DNA from: Dromiciops gliroides
Lineage: Eukaryota; Chordata; Mammalia; Microbiotheria; Microbiotheriidae
DNA length: 64,000 bases
Assembly (NCBI RefSeq): GCF_019393635.1
Contig: NC_057862.1
Span: 266,366,441-266,430,440, forward strand
Direction: 5' to 3'
Positions 23,310 through 34,670 of this stretch are shown here, piece after piece (position 1 is the first letter of the stretch; every line of letters starts with the position of its first letter). The notes under the pieces were generated by a model. It made no database searches. It had not been told where the DNA came from and worked only from the letters and a program-made list of their open reading frames with translations. A program made the position numbers and the translations under genes.

Positions 23310-24110
23310 AATTATTAATAATGGATTTCTTGGGGGACCCAGAGATCAGTCATTTCTTCCCTCCTCCACCCCCATTCCAGAAAGTCCAATTTTCCTTGTC
23401 TGGGACAAACCCAAGGGAACAAAAGAAATGGAGATAGATTCTTTTGTCCAGTTCAGTGAAGGATTGATGGGATCAAAGCATACCTAGATACTGGACTTTG
23501 CCTTTGCCCTTCAGCAAGGGTCTTCTACATTCTTCTCCCTGATGTCATCTGTAGAGTTCATTTGAATGTAGACCACCCTCAAGTCTTATCAACCAATGGA
23601 ATTTTATGATGCCTACCTTTGATCAATATATAATGACCCTCCTCTTATCAGAAGATGATAAAAATTGGCGGAGGCCACGAACTCTCTCACTCTCTTTTCT
23701 GATTTCTAGGTTTACCTTTTTTTTGGGGGGGGTATCAAGGTAATGAGAGTTAAGTGACTTGCCTGGGGTCACACAGCCAGTAAGTGTCAAGTGTCTGAGG
23801 CCACATTTGAACTCAGGTCCTCCTGAATCCAGGGTCAGTGCTTTATCTACTGCGCCATCTAGCTGCCCAAGCTCCCTCACTCTCTCTGAACATGCTGTTG
23901 GTTTGGCTCTCCCTCTTAGGATAGTTTTAGTTTTATGAACTATCTTGGGTCTTCTTGAGACCTTGGGACTTTTTTCTTGCTGAAGCTCTCTCTGCTTTCT
24001 CTACCATGTGGTCAACTCTTTACTTGTATATAATAGCAATTAATAATAAATGCTTATTGCCCAAACTGGTGCAATAGCAATTAATTTATAAAACCAGTTT
24101 TAGCTTAATT
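23310..24110 (+). mobile_element. LTR-like element (family D copy 1) in antisense L1
   Basis: A GC-richer block splits the antisense L1. It carries CCAATGG near 23594, a TATA-like ATATATAATGA near 23626, and AATAAATGCTTATTGCCC near 24045, i.e. U3-R-U5 order on the + strand. Its end resembles that of the block ending near 30720. Exact ends and target duplication are not resolved. A SINE sits inside. Confidence 0.5.
23719..23868 (-). repeat. tRNA-derived SINE
   Basis: Reversed body ending CGCCATCTAGCTGCCC; inserted in the LTR-like block. Confidence 0.92.
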
Positions 24111-24840
24111 AAAAACCACTATTTTCTCTTCTAAGCTACTTTTTCTCCTTCCATTTCTTTCCTGTAAAGCTTCTATTTCATTTTTAATTTCTTGCTTCAT
24201 TTTTTCTAGGTATTCATGTTGTTATTATGGAAAGTTCATGTTTTTTCCTTTGGGTTTCAGCTTATAGTTGTTACAGAGTTACTTTCTTCCTCTAAGAAGA
24301 AATTTGGGGCATCTATAGGTCTTCAATAATTTTTTTATACTAGTTGGTGTCTGTTTTACTCATCTCACCAGTTTTATTTCCTGAATTGACGCTTTTTCCC
24401 CCAGACCAGTTTCTGTCCCTAGCTGTGCTTTTGTTCTATCTTACCCTGGGTTACCAGAGCTTTTGTGCTTATCTCTGTCTACCTCAGTTAGGTTTCCTTG
24501 GATTTTTGAGGCTTTAAGTGTTAGATTTTTAGGACTTTCTATGGTGTGTCAAGGACAGAAGCTAGGGACCATATAGCGCCTGGCTCCTGAACTATCTAGT
24601 TCTGAGCACTGCCATGCCAGTTTGCTGCAACTTCAGGTGCCTTCCAAAGTCTATGTTGTGGGTTATTGACCACCTTGGGGAATTCTGAATATCTTGGAGT
24701 TTTCTCAGGGGTGCTCTTTGCTCTTGTTACCTCCTGATGCAGTGTTTTTACAGGCTTCCTGTTTCTCTGGCCCATCTTTGATCAGGGTGGAAGGTGATTA
24801 ACCCACAGGAATCTGGCAGTAGGAATGTAGGCCAGATTTT
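24111..24840 (-). mobile_element. Antisense L1 continuation: ORF1 5' part and 5' UTR
   Basis: The minus strand holds A/G-rich ORF1-like sequence to about 24500, then a GC-richer block (24520-24830) like the 5' UTR of other L1 copies. This is the 5' end of the element starting at 21215. Confidence 0.5.
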
Positions 24841-25027
24841 TTTCATTATTAAATTTTGTTTTTAATTTATGGAATAAAACAGGCATTTCCATAACATAGT
24901 ACAATAAAAAAGATGATTGCACATGAAACTGTATATCTACTATGCACAATTTCCTATTCTTTTTAAATAAACAAAATTATCATGTAAATGTCTTTACATA
25001 AGAGCCCTAAAGATTAGACCCAAATAG

Positions 25028-25062
25028 GTGTGTGTGTGTGTGTGTGTGTGTGTACACACACA
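25028..25062. repeat. (TG)n/(CA)n microsatellite
   Basis: TG run followed by CACACA and AT-rich dinucleotides, in the L1 3' UTR. Confidence 0.9.
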
Positions 25063-27089
25063 TATACATATATATCTGTGATATATATACATGTGTGTGA
25101 ATGTATGCATATATTTGCATATATAAAATTATTTTATACATTTATATATTAGATATATATTGAATGCAGATAGCATCTTCATATGACCTTTATAATTTAT
25201 TTGTGTATTTATAATAGTCAAAAATAACTTACTTATTCAAAGTTGTTCTTGAAGCAATATTGCTGTATATAATGTTCTATTGGTTCTGCTCATTTCACTC
25301 TTCTTAATTTCATGCAAGTCCATGTGCTCAAAATCTTTGAGCACAGAAGTATTCCATCACAATCATACACTACAACTTGTTCTGCAATTCCCCAGTTGAT
25401 GGGTATCCCTGCAATTTCCAGTTCTTTGTCACTACAAAGAGCTGCTATGAACATTTTAGAATATATAGGTTCTTTACTCTTTCCCCCAATTATCTTTGGA
25501 AATATATCTAGTAGTGTTATTACTGGGTTAAAGGCAATTTAATAACTCTTTGGGCATAATACCAGATTGCTCTCCAAAATAGTTGGATCAGTTCACAATT
25601 CCACCAACAATGAATGTGTCCCAATTTTTCCACAAGCCCACCAAAATTTGTCACTTTCCCCTTCTATCACTTTAGCCAATCTGGTAGGTATAAAAATGAT
25701 ATCTCAAGGTTGTCTTAATTTGAGTTTCTTTAATCAATAATGATTTAGAGCATTTTTTTTCATATGACCATAAATTGTTTTGATTTCTTCTTAGGAAAAT
25801 AGCCTGTTCATATCCTTTGACCATTTATCGATTGGGGAATGACTTGTATTCTTATAGATTTGACAAAGTTCTTTATATATTTTAGATATGAGACCATAAT
25901 CTGACAAAGTTTCTATAAAAATTTCCCCCAATTTTCTGCTTTCCTTCTGATCTTTGTTACATTTGCTTTATTAGTACAAAAATGTTTTTATTTTAAAGAA
26001 ATCAAAATTATCCATTTTGCACCTAATTTTGTTCTCTGTCTCTTATTTATTCATAAATTATTTGCCTGTCCATAAGTCTGATAAGTTATATAGTCCATGT
26101 TCTAATTTTCTTATATGTATCCATTGTATCATTTTGACTTCTTCTTGGTAAACAATATAAGATATTAGTCAATTTCTGCTACACTGTTTTCCACTTTTCC
26201 CAACATAATTTTTTTTATGAAATAATGAATTCTCATCCTACAATTTTAAGTCTTTACACTTATCATATATAAGATTATTATGTTTATTTGCTGCTATAGA
26301 TTGTATATCTACTCTATTCCATTAATCTCCTGTTACTTAGCCCATACCAGATACTTTTGATAATCACTACACAGTTTAAGATCTAATACTGAAAAACTTC
26401 CTTCCTTTAAACTTTTAAAATTTTTTCCTAGGATATTCTTGACTTTTTGTTTTTCCAAATGAATTTTGTTATTATTTTTTCTAATTCAGTAAAAAAGAAT
26501 GTGTAATTTAATTGGGATGGCATTGAATACATAAATTAATTTGGATTAAATGGTCCTTTTTATTATATTGGCCCTGCCTACCCATGAACAATTAATATTT
26601 TTCCAATTATTTAAATCTGATCATATTTGTGTAATTTACAAAATAATTTTGATGTAATTCCTATGTTTGTTTTGACAGGTATACTCCCAGGTATTTTATG
26701 GCATTTTTTTTTTACTATCCCAGAGGAAGGGATATGCTTATGACATATAGGAATGCCAATGATTTATGTGGATTTACATTATATCCTGCCACTTTGCTAA
26801 AATTATTGTTTCAACTAACAATAACAATAACAATGTTGTCTTTGGAATATTCCAAGGATACCATCACATTATCTGCAAAATTTATCGCCTCTTTCCTTAT
26901 CCTGATTCCTTCTATTTCTCCTTTTCCTCTTATTGCTATTGCTAGGATTTCCAGTACAACACTGAATAATATTGGTGACCATGAGCATCCTAGTTTCACA
27001 TCTGATCTTACTGGGGAGGCTTCTAGTTTGTCCCCATTACAAATATTGCTTGTTAGTGGATTCAGATGAATGCTTTTTTTTAGCATATT

Positions 27090-27214
27090 TTTGTTTGTTT
27101 GTTTGCGGGGCTATGGGGGTTAAGTGACTTGCCTAGAGTCACACAGCTAGTCAAGTGTCTGAGGCTGGATTTGAACTCAGGTCCTCCTGAATCCAGGGCC
27201 ACCTAGCTGCCCCC
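27090..27214 (-). repeat. tRNA-derived SINE with internal deletion, with TSD
   Basis: TTTG tail, reversed body; CCAGGGCC joins directly to ACCTAGCTGCCCC, losing the A-box region. TGAATGCTTTTTT repeats on both sides. Confidence 0.92.
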
Positions 27215-27996
27215 TGAATGCTTTTTTAAAAAAATAATTTAAGGAAAAATAAACCAAAGTAGTGTTTTTGTTTAATAAAAATAAGTGTTGAACTTTATCA
27301 AAAGCTTTTTCTGCATCTATTGATATAAACCTATGATTTATCTTACTTTAATTATTGATGTAATCAATTATGTTAATATTCTTCCTTATGTTAAACCATT
27401 CCTGCTTTCCTGGTATACATTCCACTTCATCAAAATGTGCAATTTTTAAAATATATGGTTGTAATCTTTTAGCTAGTATTTTATTTAGGATTTTTGCATC
27501 CATATTCATTAATGAGATTGGTCTATAATTTTCTTTTTCTGTTTTTACTCTTCCTCATTTAGGTATCACTCTCATATTTGTTTCATAAAATGGATTTGGC
27601 AGGATCCCTTCTTTACTTATTATTCCAAATTTATTTAATATTGGAATTAGCTGATCTTTAAAGGTTTGACAGAATTCACTAGTAAATCCATCTAGGCAGC
27701 TCATTTATGGCCTGTTCAATTTATTTTTCAAAAATAGGTCTATTTAGATGTTCTATTTCCTCTTCTGTTAATCTCAGGAATTTATATTTTGTAAATATTC
27801 TTCCATTTCATTTGTTATTAAATTTACTGACAAATTTATTGGGCAAAATAACTCCTTATAATTGCTTTAATTTCATCTTTATTAAATGGTATAAATTCAT
27901 TATTAAAGGGTATAATTTCTTCTTTATTAAAGGGTATAGTCACCCTTTTCATATTTGATACTAGTGAGCTGGTTTTCTTTTTTAAGATCAAATTAT

Positions 27997-28141
27997 CAGC
28001 TAGGTGGCGCAGTGGATAAAGCACTGGCCCTGGTTTCAGGAGTACCTGAGTTCAAATCCAGCCTCAGACACTTGACACTTACTAGCTGTGTGACCCTGGG
28101 CAAGTCACTTAACCCCCAAGGCCCCGCAAAAAAAAAAAAAA
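27997..28141 (+). repeat. tRNA-derived SINE, outer member of a nested pair
   Basis: Head CAGCTAGGTGGCGCAG, tail CCCCGCAAAA with poly-A. The target duplication GATCAAATTA occurs before this copy and after the next one (28301), so the second SINE landed in this one's tail. Confidence 0.94.
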
Positions 28142-28155
28142 GTGAAAATTTGTTT

Positions 28156-28300
28156 GGGGCAGCTAGGTGGCGCAGTGGATAGAGCACCAGCCCTGGAGTC
28201 AGGAGTACCTGAGTTCAAATCCAGCCTCAGACACTTAACACTTACTAGCTGTGTGACCCTGGGCAAGTCACTTAACCCCAATTGCCTCACTAAAAAAAAA
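28156..28300 (+). repeat. tRNA-derived SINE, inner member of a nested pair
   Basis: Complete copy of the other subfamily (GAGTCAGGAGTACCTGAG, CCCCAATTGCCTCAC) in the A-tail of the preceding SINE. Confidence 0.95.
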
Positions 28301-29173
28301 GATCAAATTAACCAATTGTTTATCTATTTAATTTGTTTTTTTTTTTTTATAAAACCAACGGCTAGTTTTACTTTTTCATTCAAAGGGGTTTTTTATTCTC
28401 AATTTTATTAACCTCACCTTTGATTTTTAGTGTTTTATTAGGGGTTTTTAATTTGTTATTTTTCTAGGTTTTTTAAAAATTGCATATCCACTTCATTTCT
28501 TTCTCTATTTTATTGCTGTAAGCATTTAGAGATATAACTAACTTTTCCTCTAATCATTGCTTTTACTTTATCCCAGTTCTTGATATATGTTTCAATATTG
28601 TCATTCTCTTTTATGAAATTATAGATTGCTTCTATGATTTGTTTTTTAACTCACTCATTCTTTAAAATTAGGTTATTTAATCTCCAAATAATTTTTAATG
28701 TTTTCTTCATCCTTATTAAATGTAATTTGTCTTTAATTTCCTTATACTTCTTCCCAGGGTTCTGGTCCTTTTGTTAACAAATACCTGAAAGTCTTTCCAT
28801 CCATCAGATGTTCATTTATTTTTCCATTTAGCATTATGATCTGAAAAGGATATGTTTTTAACATTTCTGCTTTTCTCTTTTTCTGCTTTTCACTAAAATT
28901 TTTATATACTAATTTATGGTCAATCTTTGTAAAGGCACAATGAACTGCTGAAAAAAGAGGTGTAGTCCTTTCTATTTCTATTCGGTTCTCTGGAGATAGC
29001 TATCATATCTAATATAGCTAAAATTCTATTCATTTCCTTAACTTGTTTCTCTTTTTTTGTTCTTAGATTTATCAAGTTCTTAGAGAGGAAGATTATAGTC
29101 CCCTACCATAATAGCACTACTATCCATCTCCACCTGTAATTCATCTAACTTTTCTTTTAAAAATTTAGATGCT

Positions 29174-29320
29174 GGGGTGGTAGCTAGGTGGCACAGTGGA
29201 TAGAGCACCGGCCCTGGAATCAGGAGGATCTGAGTTCAAATCTGCCCTCAGACACTTGACACTTACTAGCTGTGTGACCTTGGGCAAGTCACTTACCCTC
29301 ATTGCCCCACCCACCCCCCC
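29174..29320 (+). repeat. tRNA-derived SINE, full length with TSD
   Basis: GTAGCTAGGTGGCACAGTGG head, B box GAGTTCAAATCT. AAATTTAGATGCT repeats on both sides. Confidence 0.94.
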
Positions 29321-30436
29321 AAATTTAGATGCTATAGTATTTGTTGCATATGGGTTTATTTTAGTTTATTTTAGCCATAGCTTTGTCTGAGATCATAAAT
29401 GCTACCCCTGCTTTTTTCACATCAGCTGAAGGATAATAAATACTATTCTATGAACAGGGACCGATTTAGGATTTTAGGACCACCCCAGAGTACTTGCCTG
29501 ATCAGCAGGACATCCCACTTGGTTGGTGCTCAGTCAGTGGCAACGGAGTTTGTTCCGTCTCCCCACAAGGCCAAAGAAGAGCAGCATCAGTATCACAAAA
29601 GCTGGAAAAGTGAAAATCTACTCTGGACTGAAGGGAGTAGATGAGGAAGTGAGCTCTTGGATCACATAAGTTTGTGCACAAACCCTAGAGAGGAAAATTG
29701 GCTATTAAGTACTATTATGGTTGGTTGGTTTAAGGATTTTAGTTAATTGTAGGTTCTAAAGGGTTCTAGTCAGAGAAAATATCTCAAAACTCCAAAGTAG
29801 AGCCCAGTTATATGGCATATATCTATATATCTATATATCTCCAAGACCAGGGGCCATAGGATAGTCCTCTGAGATCTTGGTTACAGAATTGGGATTTAGA
29901 AAAACATTATGATTAGATAGACTGCATTAACAGAATGTTTCAGTCATGCTAACAGAAAAAAAAAAAACACCCAAAAAATGCCCGTTCCTGATATTCATCA
30001 TTGTGAAAGTTCTAATGTTACATTGCTTAAGTTTACTCCAGTGACACAGATACACTGACCAGCCTTCTGATATGCTCAACATCCTGTGATTAAACTGTGA
30101 GAACCAGGGCCCCGCCCCCTAGCAAACATGTGGTTTGGCTTGGAAGTCCTCACTATTTATAGAACTGCCTGTAAGTCATGTCAATCAATGCTATCAGCCA
30201 ATTAACTTGGAGCTGTGTGGGGACCACCCTTCTTCCTGTCCTGCAGGGAGCTTCTGCTCGCTCAGGAAGACTGAGGATCTTTCTTTTTTCAGTTGCTGGG
30301 ACTGCTGGGGGTGGCCAAAAAATGGGAGAAGAAGGAGGCTAGGCTGAATTCATCTCTCCTCTAGGGTAGCTAGGCTTTTTCTTTCTGAACTCCATGTGTT
30401 CTTTCTCTCTCTTTTGCTAACTTCCAATATTCTTTC

Positions 30437-30500
30437 TTTCATTCATTCATTCATTCATTCATTCATTCATTCATTCATTCATTCATTTATTTATTTATTT
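30437..30500. repeat. (ATTC)n simple repeat
   Basis: About 12 ATTC units followed by TTTA units, next to the SINE tail. Confidence 0.95.
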
Positions 30501-30636
30501 TGCAAGCAGTGGGGGTTAAGTGACTTGCCCAGGGTCACACAGCTAGTAAGTGTCAAGTGTCTGAGGCCGGATTTGAACTCAGGTACTCCTGAATCCAGGG
30601 CCGGTGCTTTAACTACTGCGCCATCTAGCTGCCCCC
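30501..30636 (-). repeat. tRNA-derived SINE
   Basis: Reversed body from GCAGTGGGGGTTAAGTGA to CATCTAGCTGCCCC; CCAATA flanks both sides as a short target duplication. Confidence 0.92.
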
Positions 30637-30720
30637 CCCCCCAATATACTTTAATAAATGCTTAATGCCCAAAGACTGGTGCTATAAGCTTCCAATTTAA
30701 GGCAACCACACATTAGATTT

Positions 30721-32533
30721 TAGTCATAACAGATTTTAAACATAACAAAACTTTGTCTTTTGTGGACAACTTGAGAACCCCGCTCTTCTCATTTGCCACC
30801 CCACAACTCCAACCCTCCATTTTAATTCTGTGTGAATCTCTCATTTTTAAATGTGTTTCTTGTAAACAACATATTTTGGATTTAAATGTGTTTCTTGTAA
30901 ACAACATATTTTGACTTTTAATCTATTCTGCTGTCTCCTAGTTTTATAAGTTAGTTCATCCCATTTACATTCAAAATTATAATTATTATGTGTGAATTTC
31001 TCTCCATCTTATTTTTACTCACCATTTTCCTTCTAAACTTCTCTTTTTACCTTATCCCTGTTACCTTATCTTCTCCCTATACCCTATTATTCCTTACCCA
31101 CCCCTATAAAATTCTCTCCCTTATTTATTCAGCCCACATTCCCCTTTCTATCTCTCCCCCACTCTATCACCCAGTTTTCTCACCTCTCCAGAAGTTCAAA
31201 CATGTCTAAATGTCAGATGTATACATTGTTTCCTCTTCAATCTAGATGAGAATAAAGTTCCAATATTACCAGCCCTCCATACCCACCTGCTTCCTCTGTA
31301 TTAGTTCTTACTTCATACCTCATTTTTATGAGATAATTGCTCCTTTTTACCTTTTCTTACCCAATTTTGTTTTTTAGAACCTTCTCATCATATATAACTT
31401 AGTTCCAACCTTTCTTTTAAACTATGTTGGTAATGATAACAGTTTTAAGAAACTATTACTACGAATAATAACCAATAATTACTAATATTAATAACATTCA
31501 TATATCATGAGTAAACAGTTTGACCGTAATCATTGCCTTATCATTGTCTTTAATGATTTCCTTATACTTCTTCTGGATCTTTTGTATTGAATTTTCCATT
31601 GAGTTCTGGTCCTTTTGTTAACAAATACTTCAAAGTCTTTCCATCCATCAAATGTTCATTTTTTTTCCCCATTCAGGATTTTACTCAACTCTGCTGGGTA
31701 AGTTATTCTTGGATGGAACCCCAGCTACCTTTGCTCTTCAAAATATAATGTTCCAAAAGAATGTTTTGGTGTAGAAACTGCTAGGTCTTATGGAATCCTG
31801 ATTATTTTTCTGCAGTATTTAAATTGTGGTTTTTTTTTCTCATTGCTTGCAATATTTTCTTTTTAGCCTGGGAATTTTGAAACTTGGCTATGACATTTTC
31901 CTAAGTTTTCTTTCTGGGATCTCTTTCAGGTGGCTATGAGTAGACTCTTTCTATTTCTGCTTTAGCTTCTTGTTCTAGGACTTCAGGGCAATTTTCCCTA
32001 ATAAATTATTGTAATATTGTATCCAGATTCTCTCTCTGCTTTTAATCATAGCTTTTAGGTAGTCCAACAATTGTTCTCTCCTTTATTTGTCCTCCAGATC
32101 AGTTGTTTTTCTAATGGGATGTTTCAGATTCTCTTCTATTTTTTTCTAGTTTTATTATGTCTTGCCCAATTCTAGTTTTCAAGGAGTTATTTTCTCCCTT
32201 AAGATTTTGTGTCTCCTTTTCTAATTCTAAGAAAGTTAATTTCTTTTCATAATTTTCTTGGATTGTTTTTTTCTATGTTTTCCTCTTTCTCTCTTATTTG
32301 GTTTTTTAAATTCCTTTTAAAGTTCTTCAGAGATTTCTTTTGGGGCTTGTAACCACTTGATGTTACTCTTTAGGTTTGGAGTGGCTTTTCTTTGCCTCTG
32401 AATATGAACCCAAATCTTCTTTTACACCAAAGTAATGCTTATTCATTTTTTACCTTTAATTTGTTTTATTTCATTTTTTATCAATTTAGTATTATTATAA
32501 TCAAGTTTTAATCCCAAATTGTGGGTAATGTTG
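30721..32533 (-). mobile_element. Antisense L1 continuation: endonuclease start, inter-ORF and ORF1
   Basis: The minus-strand frame near 30713-30907 encodes CCLQETHLKMRDSHRIK, the L1 endonuclease. 30990-31600 is the pyrimidine-rich (+ strand) inter-ORF region and 31660-32530 corresponds to ORF1, where GTCCAACAATTGTTCTC and the coiled-coil region can be matched to the ORF1 at 62614-63300. A 35-bp tandem duplication is at 30847-30916. It continues beyond the sense L1 fragment at 32534. Confidence 0.78.
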
Positions 32534-33138
32534 CCCTAGCCTAGGGCAATATGTACAAAAATATTTATAGCAGCTCTCTTTGTGGATAGAGCACCAGTCC
32601 TGGATTCAGGAGGACCTGTGTTCAAATCTGGTTTCAGACAATTGACACTAGCTGTGTGACCCTGGGCAAGTCACTTAACTCTCATTGCCCCGCAAAAACA
32701 AACATTGTGTGATGATCACTGTGATAGACTTAGCTCTTCTCAGCAATACAATGATCCAGGACAATTGTGTTGGTCTCATGATCTTGGAATCAGGAATGTT
32801 TTGGTTCAATTCAAAACTCTGAAAAAATCAAAACTCTCCACATCCAGAAAAAAGAACTGTGGAATCTGAATGCAGATTGAACCATACTGTTTCTAGGGGT
32901 TTTTTTTTTGAGGTTTTTCCCTTTTGTTCTGATTCTTCTTTCACAACATGACTAATGTAGAAATATGTTTAATGTGGTTGTACATATATCACCTATATCA
33001 GATTTCTGTCTAGGGGAGGGGCGAGGGAAAAGAGGGAGGGAGAAAATTTGAAACTAAAAATCCTATAAAAACAAATGTTGAAACTATCTCTACATATAAC
33101 TGGAAAATTTTTAAAAATACTTTTATGATTTTAAAAAA
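32534..33138 (+). mobile_element. Mosaic sense L1 3' fragment with SINE and filler pieces
   Basis: Inserted in the antisense L1; AATGTTGC appears before (about 32526) and after (33137), consistent with a target duplication. Pieces in order: L1 ORF2 C-term (to 32582), a 5'-truncated SINE (32583-32698), L1 (32699-32777), a 53-bp stretch shared with 36459-36511 (32778-32830), and L1 3' UTR with the GAGGGGCGAGGG tract to the A-rich end. The SINE lacks its own target duplication and joins at GTGG. Confidence 0.75.
32583..32698 (+). repeat. tRNA-derived SINE, 5'-truncated, fused into L1
   Basis: Starts at GTGGATAGAGCACCAG, lacking the first about 20 bases, and ends CATTGCCCCGCAAAA. No target duplication; shares GTGG with the L1 at the junction. 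Confidence 0.88.
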
Positions 33139-33700
33139 ATGTTGCTCAGATCCTCTTTATTGCTGTTTTCTGAACTCTGTCTGGGGGTCTTAACCTCTGG
33201 GATTACTCTCTTACTCCACTAAACCCCAGCCATGCTGTCCCCAAAATGTTCTTGCTCCCTGCAGTACTGTACTCACTTGTGTTAGCTTGTGTTAGCTCTT
33301 CCTCACCCACTGCCACAGTCCAGGATCACATTTCCTCAGCACCATTAGGCCTGACTTCTGGAAACTGCAGGCGGTCCTTCAATCTTCCTTCACTTATCTG
33401 TCTGTTGTTCTTTAGGTGAAAGTTTGTGAGGTAACATTCCTGAGGTAACACTTCTTGAGTCCTAGTCTCCTTCCTTCAGGGCCTGCTGTTTGTTGATTTA
33501 GAGGAATTACCCTGAAGGTGTTTTATACTTCATCCCCTGGAGTCTTCTGTGAGGTCCTTTCAAGTTGTCCTCCTAGGACAACTGCTTTAGCCCTTTATTT
33601 TTTGCTGCTTGAAGTTCATTTCATGTTGATTTTCTGTCTATTTGTGGAGCAAACTTGGAGAGCCTGGAAATTTCTGACCTATTCCACCATCTTCCCAGAA
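33139..33700 (-). mobile_element. Antisense L1 5' UTR
   Basis: GC-richer block whose + strand ends CTATTCCACCATCTTCCC (33670-33700), the reverse of a typical L1 5' start (AAGATGGTGGAATAG). It closes the near full-length element that begins at 24845. Confidence 0.7.
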
Positions 33701-34020
33701 TACTTCCAGATTTTGCTGCCAGTGCTCCACCATCAGTGTTCAGAGTATTTCAGAGTCTTCCTCACAACATTTTGGAAGCTGGAGCAAGAACTCCATACTT
33801 TGGACCGTCAGGAATTAGGAATAATTGAGTGGAAGTTATAAATTTATTTTAGATTAAAGGAAAAACTAGATGTATCATAATGGAATGACTTGCCTCAGAA
33901 GGTCCTCTTCACCAAATATTTTCAAAAAATATATAGCCATAAGTAACAACTGCAGGGAGATACCTCAGACTGCAGGAAACAAAGGCCCATGAAAGAAGAC
34001 ACTCCAGGACATCTCTCTCT

Positions 34021-34080
34021 CCATGTGTGTGCATACATGTGTGCATGCATGCATGCATATATGTATGTATGTGTGTGTAG
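34021..34080. repeat. Alternating purine-pyrimidine tract
   Basis: TGTGTGCATACATG/TGCATGCATGCATG/TATGTATGTG run of about 55 bases in the PTGDR intron, a potential Z-DNA former, about 600 bp before exon 2. Confidence 0.8.
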
Positions 34081-34299
34081 GGTAGACAGAGACTCCAGTA
34101 TGGACACTTTGAGACCTCTAGGGGAAAAAGCAGGTCCTGATTATAAAGTAGTTCACCAGAGGGTGTTGGTGGCACTCAGGATCCCACCTTGGATGTGTGC
34201 GTAAGGCAGTCCTTTGTATTTAGTAGGCATTTAATACATGTTTGTTGAATTTAATTAAACTCAAGTACATCTTATTCTATCCTCTTTCTGGGTTAGTGG

Positions 34300-34485
34300 A
34301 CAGTTAGCATCGGTTAGTGGAGAGAATTCTGAATAAACTTGGAGACCAGAAAACTTGCATCTGGATCCTGCCTCAAACACTTCCTGGCTCAGGGACTTTG
34401 GGCACTTAACTATTTAGGCTCACAGTTTCTTCCTATTAAAATGAGAGGTTTCAATGAACCCTTCCCTGTAAATCTATGATCCTAT
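34300..34485 (+). repeat. CORE-SINE/MIR relic
   Basis: From GGTTAGTGGAGAGAATTCTG through CCTGCCTCAAACACTTCCTG to AAATCTATGATCCTAT, in MIR order, 190 bp upstream of PTGDR exon 2. Confidence 0.65.
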
Positions 34486-34670
34486 TATGCCTCTCTGTCA
34501 CAATTCCATGTGACGTGAATGGGGGAAAAAAGTAAAACAGTAATTACTAATGTGTCATACAGGCTTACTCCTAAAGAAAAGTAATGCTACCTAAGTGACG
34601 TTTGTAAATTAAATTCTTTTAACAATTCTCTCTAGATATCATAGCAGAATTTTTTTTCCCTCCAAAACAG

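Larger units (their letters stand above)
24845..29439 (-). mobile_element. Near full-length antisense L1: 3' UTR and ORF2
   Basis: On the minus strand the 3' UTR starts near 24845. The C-terminal region lies near 25300-25600 and the RT catalytic block at 26811-27086, where the usual FADD appears as FADN (active-site substitution in a decayed copy). The RT N-terminal part is around 27600-27720 and the linker and endonuclease continue to about 29439. Interrupted by SINEs at 27090, 27997, 28156 and 29174. Continues beyond an LTR-like block into 30721-33700. Confidence 0.8.
29440..30720 (+). mobile_element. LTR-like element (family D copy 2) in antisense L1
   Basis: Separates the endonuclease part of the antisense L1 (before 29440 and after 30721). 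CCAATTAAC near 30199 and AATAAATGCTTAATGCCC near 30655 follow U3-R-U5 order, and the end starts TGCCCAAAGACTGGTGC like copy 1. TATTTATAGAAC near 30155 is TATA-like. The 5' end is uncertain; it may begin at TGAACAGGG (29442) and end TCATAACA (30730). A (TTCA)n run and a SINE lie inside. Confidence 0.5.
17750..34670 (+). other. PTGDR: PTGDR intron 1, 16.9 kb, GT-AG, repeat-filled
   Basis: Donor GTGAGT at 17750 and acceptor CAG ending at 34670 bound a phase-0 intron of 16,921 bp, interrupting TM6 at the position I recall for prostanoid receptors. Most of it from 21215 to 33700 is antisense L1 sequence with nested SINEs, two LTR-like blocks and one sense L1 fragment. 17918-18904 and 19050-21160 hold CORE-SINE relics, three SINEs and otherwise unassigned sequence; no further coding exon was seen. 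Confidence 0.85.

Noticed and set aside
30437..30500. CRISPR-like array
   Set aside because: The short regular repeats in the window are tetranucleotide or dinucleotide microsatellites without spacers, in a vertebrate genome.
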